This document shows, piece after piece, positions 4,966 to 6,330 of a stretch of 6,330 nucleotides of DNA. Below the pieces are notes generated by a model. It was given only the letters and a program-made list of their open reading frames with translations. It did not search any database and was not told the DNA's origin. Both the position numbers and the translations under genes were made by a program. The DNA comes from Nitrospinaceae bacterium (GTDB lineage: Bacteria > Nitrospinota > Nitrospinia > Nitrospinales > VA-1): the NCBI GenBank assembly GCA_012961055.1, contig DUAA01000080.1, positions 1 to 6,330 of the forward strand, written 5' to 3'. The first letter of the stretch is position 1. The number at the start of each line of letters is the position of its first letter.

Positions 4966-5753
4966 CCACCCAGTGCGCCAAACCTTATTTTATTTATTCT
5001 TGCCTTTTTCTTTTCGCAATCATTATTTCACACTCTCCCGTACAGGCTCAGCCTGAATCTCCTCCGGGGATGATTTATATTCCCAAAGGATATTTCCAAA
5101 TGGGATCCTCTTCAGGAAAACCAGATGAAAAACCCATGCATTTCGTTTTCACCTCTAGCTATTTCATCGATAAATATGAAGTGAGTAACAAGGACTACGA
5201 ATTGTTCATGCAAGCCACAGGACATCAGGCTCCAAAATTCTGGGAAGATTCTCAGTTTAATGAACCTGATCAACCTGTTGTAGGAGTGAACTGGCACGAT
5301 GCCATGGCATACGCTAAATGGAAAGGGCGAAGGCTGCCGACTGAAGCGGAATGGGAAAAGGCTGCACGTGGAAACGATGGTCGTCTATGGCCTTGGGGAA
5401 GAAAGTTTGATAAAGGACTCAATTTCTTCTTTGTCAATATTTTCGGAGAAAATGATAACTACCCATACACAGCACCAGTGGACTATTACCACTCTGGTAT
5501 CAGCCCTTTTGGGTTATACAACACCGCTGGGAATGTTTGGGAATGGTGCCGGGACTGGTATGACAAAAACTATTATAGCTCCAGCCCTGAAATCAATCCG
5601 GAAGGTCCTCAAGGACCGCTCAAGATGAAAGTGCTCAGAGGGGGCTCATGGGTCAACAGTGTTGAAGGTATAAAAGTTATCAAACGGGCCCGCAACTTCC
5701 CTCATATAAAAAACGAGATTTACGGATTCCGCACCGCGCAATCCTCCCCGTGA
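4962..5753 (+). CDS. Secreted formylglycine-generating-enzyme-fold (SUMF1/FGE-sulfatase domain) protein, probably non-catalytic as FGE
   Basis: This 263-residue protein has a signal peptide (hydrophobic 9-24, AxA-like site VQA after residue 29) and then one complete FGE-sulfatase (PF03781) domain, so it should be exported to the periplasm. Domain landmarks are GMIYIPKGYFQMGSS (36-50), the DEKP and YFIDKYEVSNKDYELF stretch (55-82), PVVGVNWHDAMAYAKWKGRR (105-124), LPTEAEWEKAARG (125-137), WPWG (143-146), SPFGLYNTAGNVWEWCRDWY (181-200), VLRGGSW (224-230) and YGFRTA (254-259). Known FGE enzymes use two cysteines near RCxxR and GFRC; here these positions read about IKRAR and GFRT, and the only mature-part cysteine is C196 in WEWC. 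Cofactorless formylglycine formation is therefore unlikely. The fold also serves in EgtB, PvdO and other proteins, so the role is open. The ATGA overlap with the previous gene and GTGA overlap with the next indicate co-translation. Confidence 0.9.
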   Translation: MTTQCAKPYFIYSCLFLFAIIISHSPVQAQPESPPGMIYIPKGYFQMGSSSGKPDEKPMHFVFTSSYFIDKYEVSNKDYELFMQATGHQAPKFWEDSQFNEPDQPVVGVNWHDAMAYAKWKGRRLPTEAEWEKAARGNDGRLWPWGRKFDKGLNFFFVNIFGENDNYPYTAPVDYYHSGISPFGLYNTAGNVWEWCRDWYDKNYYSSSPEINPEGPQGPLKMKVLRGGSWVNSVEGIKVIKRARNFPHIKNEIYGFRTAQSSP

Positions 5754-6330
5754 GCCAGGTCGCCGACAAACGCGCAATTTTCTCCTGGTGCCTTTACGAT
5801 TTCGCCAACACCATTTTTTCGATGAACGTGATTTCGCTATATTTCGCCTTGTGGGTGACGGTGGATCATAATGGTCAGGATATTTTATATAGCACCGCCC
5901 TTTCCATTTCCATGCTAGCGGTGGCCATAAGTGTTCCTGTTTTCGGGGCCCTTTCAGACACCACCGGAAAACGCAGAGCGCCACTTATTGTGCTCACCCT
6001 CCTGTGCATTTTCTCAACAGGATTGATCGGCACTACCGACCACCTGTGGACAGGCCTGATTTTGTTCATGGTGGCCAATTACGGTTACCAATCGGCATTG
6101 GTTTTTTATAATGGCATGCTCCCCTCCATTTCACGCGGTAGCCATATCGGTCTGGTTTCAGGATATGGCGTAGCCCTAGGCTATTTGGGTTCTATCCTTG
6201 GCATGGTGCTGGTGAAACCATTTGTCGAGTCAGCCGGGCGTTCTTCAGCCTTTCTTCCAACCGCGGGTTTGCTGTTGTTCTTTTCTCTTCCCTGCTTCCT
6301 GTTTGTTAAGGATCAAAAAACCCGGACCGG
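5750..6330 (+). CDS. UMF1/Atg22-like major facilitator transporter, N-terminal part (3' truncated by window)
   Basis: The frame from GTG 5750 is open to the window end: 193 codons plus two bases. The protein begins in the way typical of UMF1-type MFS carriers (PF11700), with the signature SWCLYDFANTIFSMNVISL (12-30). Then come MFS motif A in the loop, GALSDTTGKRR (66-76), and the UMF1 blocks NYGYQSALVFYNGMLPSI (110-127) and SGYGVALGYLGSILG (137-151). At least five hydrophobic segments are visible before a positively charged loop, FVKDQKTRT, at the cut end. UMF1 members are inner-membrane exporters or importers of uncertain substrate, related to yeast vacuolar amino-acid effluxer Atg22. GTG overlaps the preceding stop as GTGA and has no purine-rich ribosome binding site (the bases before it are CCTCCCC), so translation probably depends on coupling to the FGE-like gene. 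Confidence 0.92.
   Translation, partial: MSQVADKRAIFSWCLYDFANTIFSMNVISLYFALWVTVDHNGQDILYSTALSISMLAVAISVPVFGALSDTTGKRRAPLIVLTLLCIFSTGLIGTTDHLWTGLILFMVANYGYQSALVFYNGMLPSISRGSHIGLVSGYGVALGYLGSILGMVLVKPFVESAGRSSAFLPTAGLLLFFSLPCFLFVKDQKTRT

Noticed and set aside
4962..5753. Active sulfatase-activating enzyme
   Set aside because: The catalytic cysteine positions are not cysteine, and no sulfatase is seen nearby. The fold is kept, the activity is not claimed.
5646..6078. Long - strand frames opposite the end of the FGE-like gene and the transporter
   Set aside because: The + strand frame from 5750 encodes a clear UMF1-type transporter through this region, so the - strand frames are shadows.

Overview
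The window reads as gene-dense bacterial chromosome with eight genes on the + strand and one on the - strand. Most genes have ordinary ATG/GTG/TTG starts, several with Shine-Dalgarno sites, and some neighbours overlap by 1 to 4 bases. Base composition is moderate. A secreted protein with an AxA-type signal peptide, a BASS transporter and a UMF1-type transporter suit a Gram-negative environmental bacterium. A Nitrospinota-like or deltaproteobacterial-like source is only an impression, because no marker gene is present to place it.

Positions 1-1336 hold the 3' end of a class I SAM-dependent methyltransferase, overlapping by one base a complete GTG-started bile acid:sodium symporter (BASS) family transporter. 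Positions 1337-1629 hold no convincing gene. Positions 1630-1908 encode a TTG-started 92-residue protein of unknown function behind a strong ribosome binding site. A 148-base leader region with an extended -10-like element, a 26-codon small ORF and a hairpin then precedes a 365-residue radical SAM protein (2057-3154) with a SPASM-like cysteine-rich C-terminus.

Positions 3155-3301 and 3780-3922 are repeat-rich spacers on either side of a small parvulin-type prolyl isomerase gene on the - strand (3302-3697). Both spacers contain one copy of a 27-28 base repeat, each surrounded by inverted or direct repeats. This suggests a dispersed palindromic element. Next comes a Maf-family nucleotide pyrophosphatase (3959-4552).

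Positions 4735-6330 form a tightly packed operon. It contains a 76-residue protein with a CxxC...CxxxH zinc-ribbon-like pattern, a secreted formylglycine-generating-enzyme-fold protein that lacks the catalytic cysteines, and the N-terminal part of a UMF1/Atg22-like major facilitator transporter that runs off the window end. The three genes overlap as ATGA and GTGA, so they are probably co-translated.

I see no CRISPR array, rRNA, tRNA, intact insertion sequence or recognised defence system. The points most worth a second look are the dispersed repeat, the leader of the radical SAM gene, and the zinc-ribbon / FGE-like / UMF1 operon.
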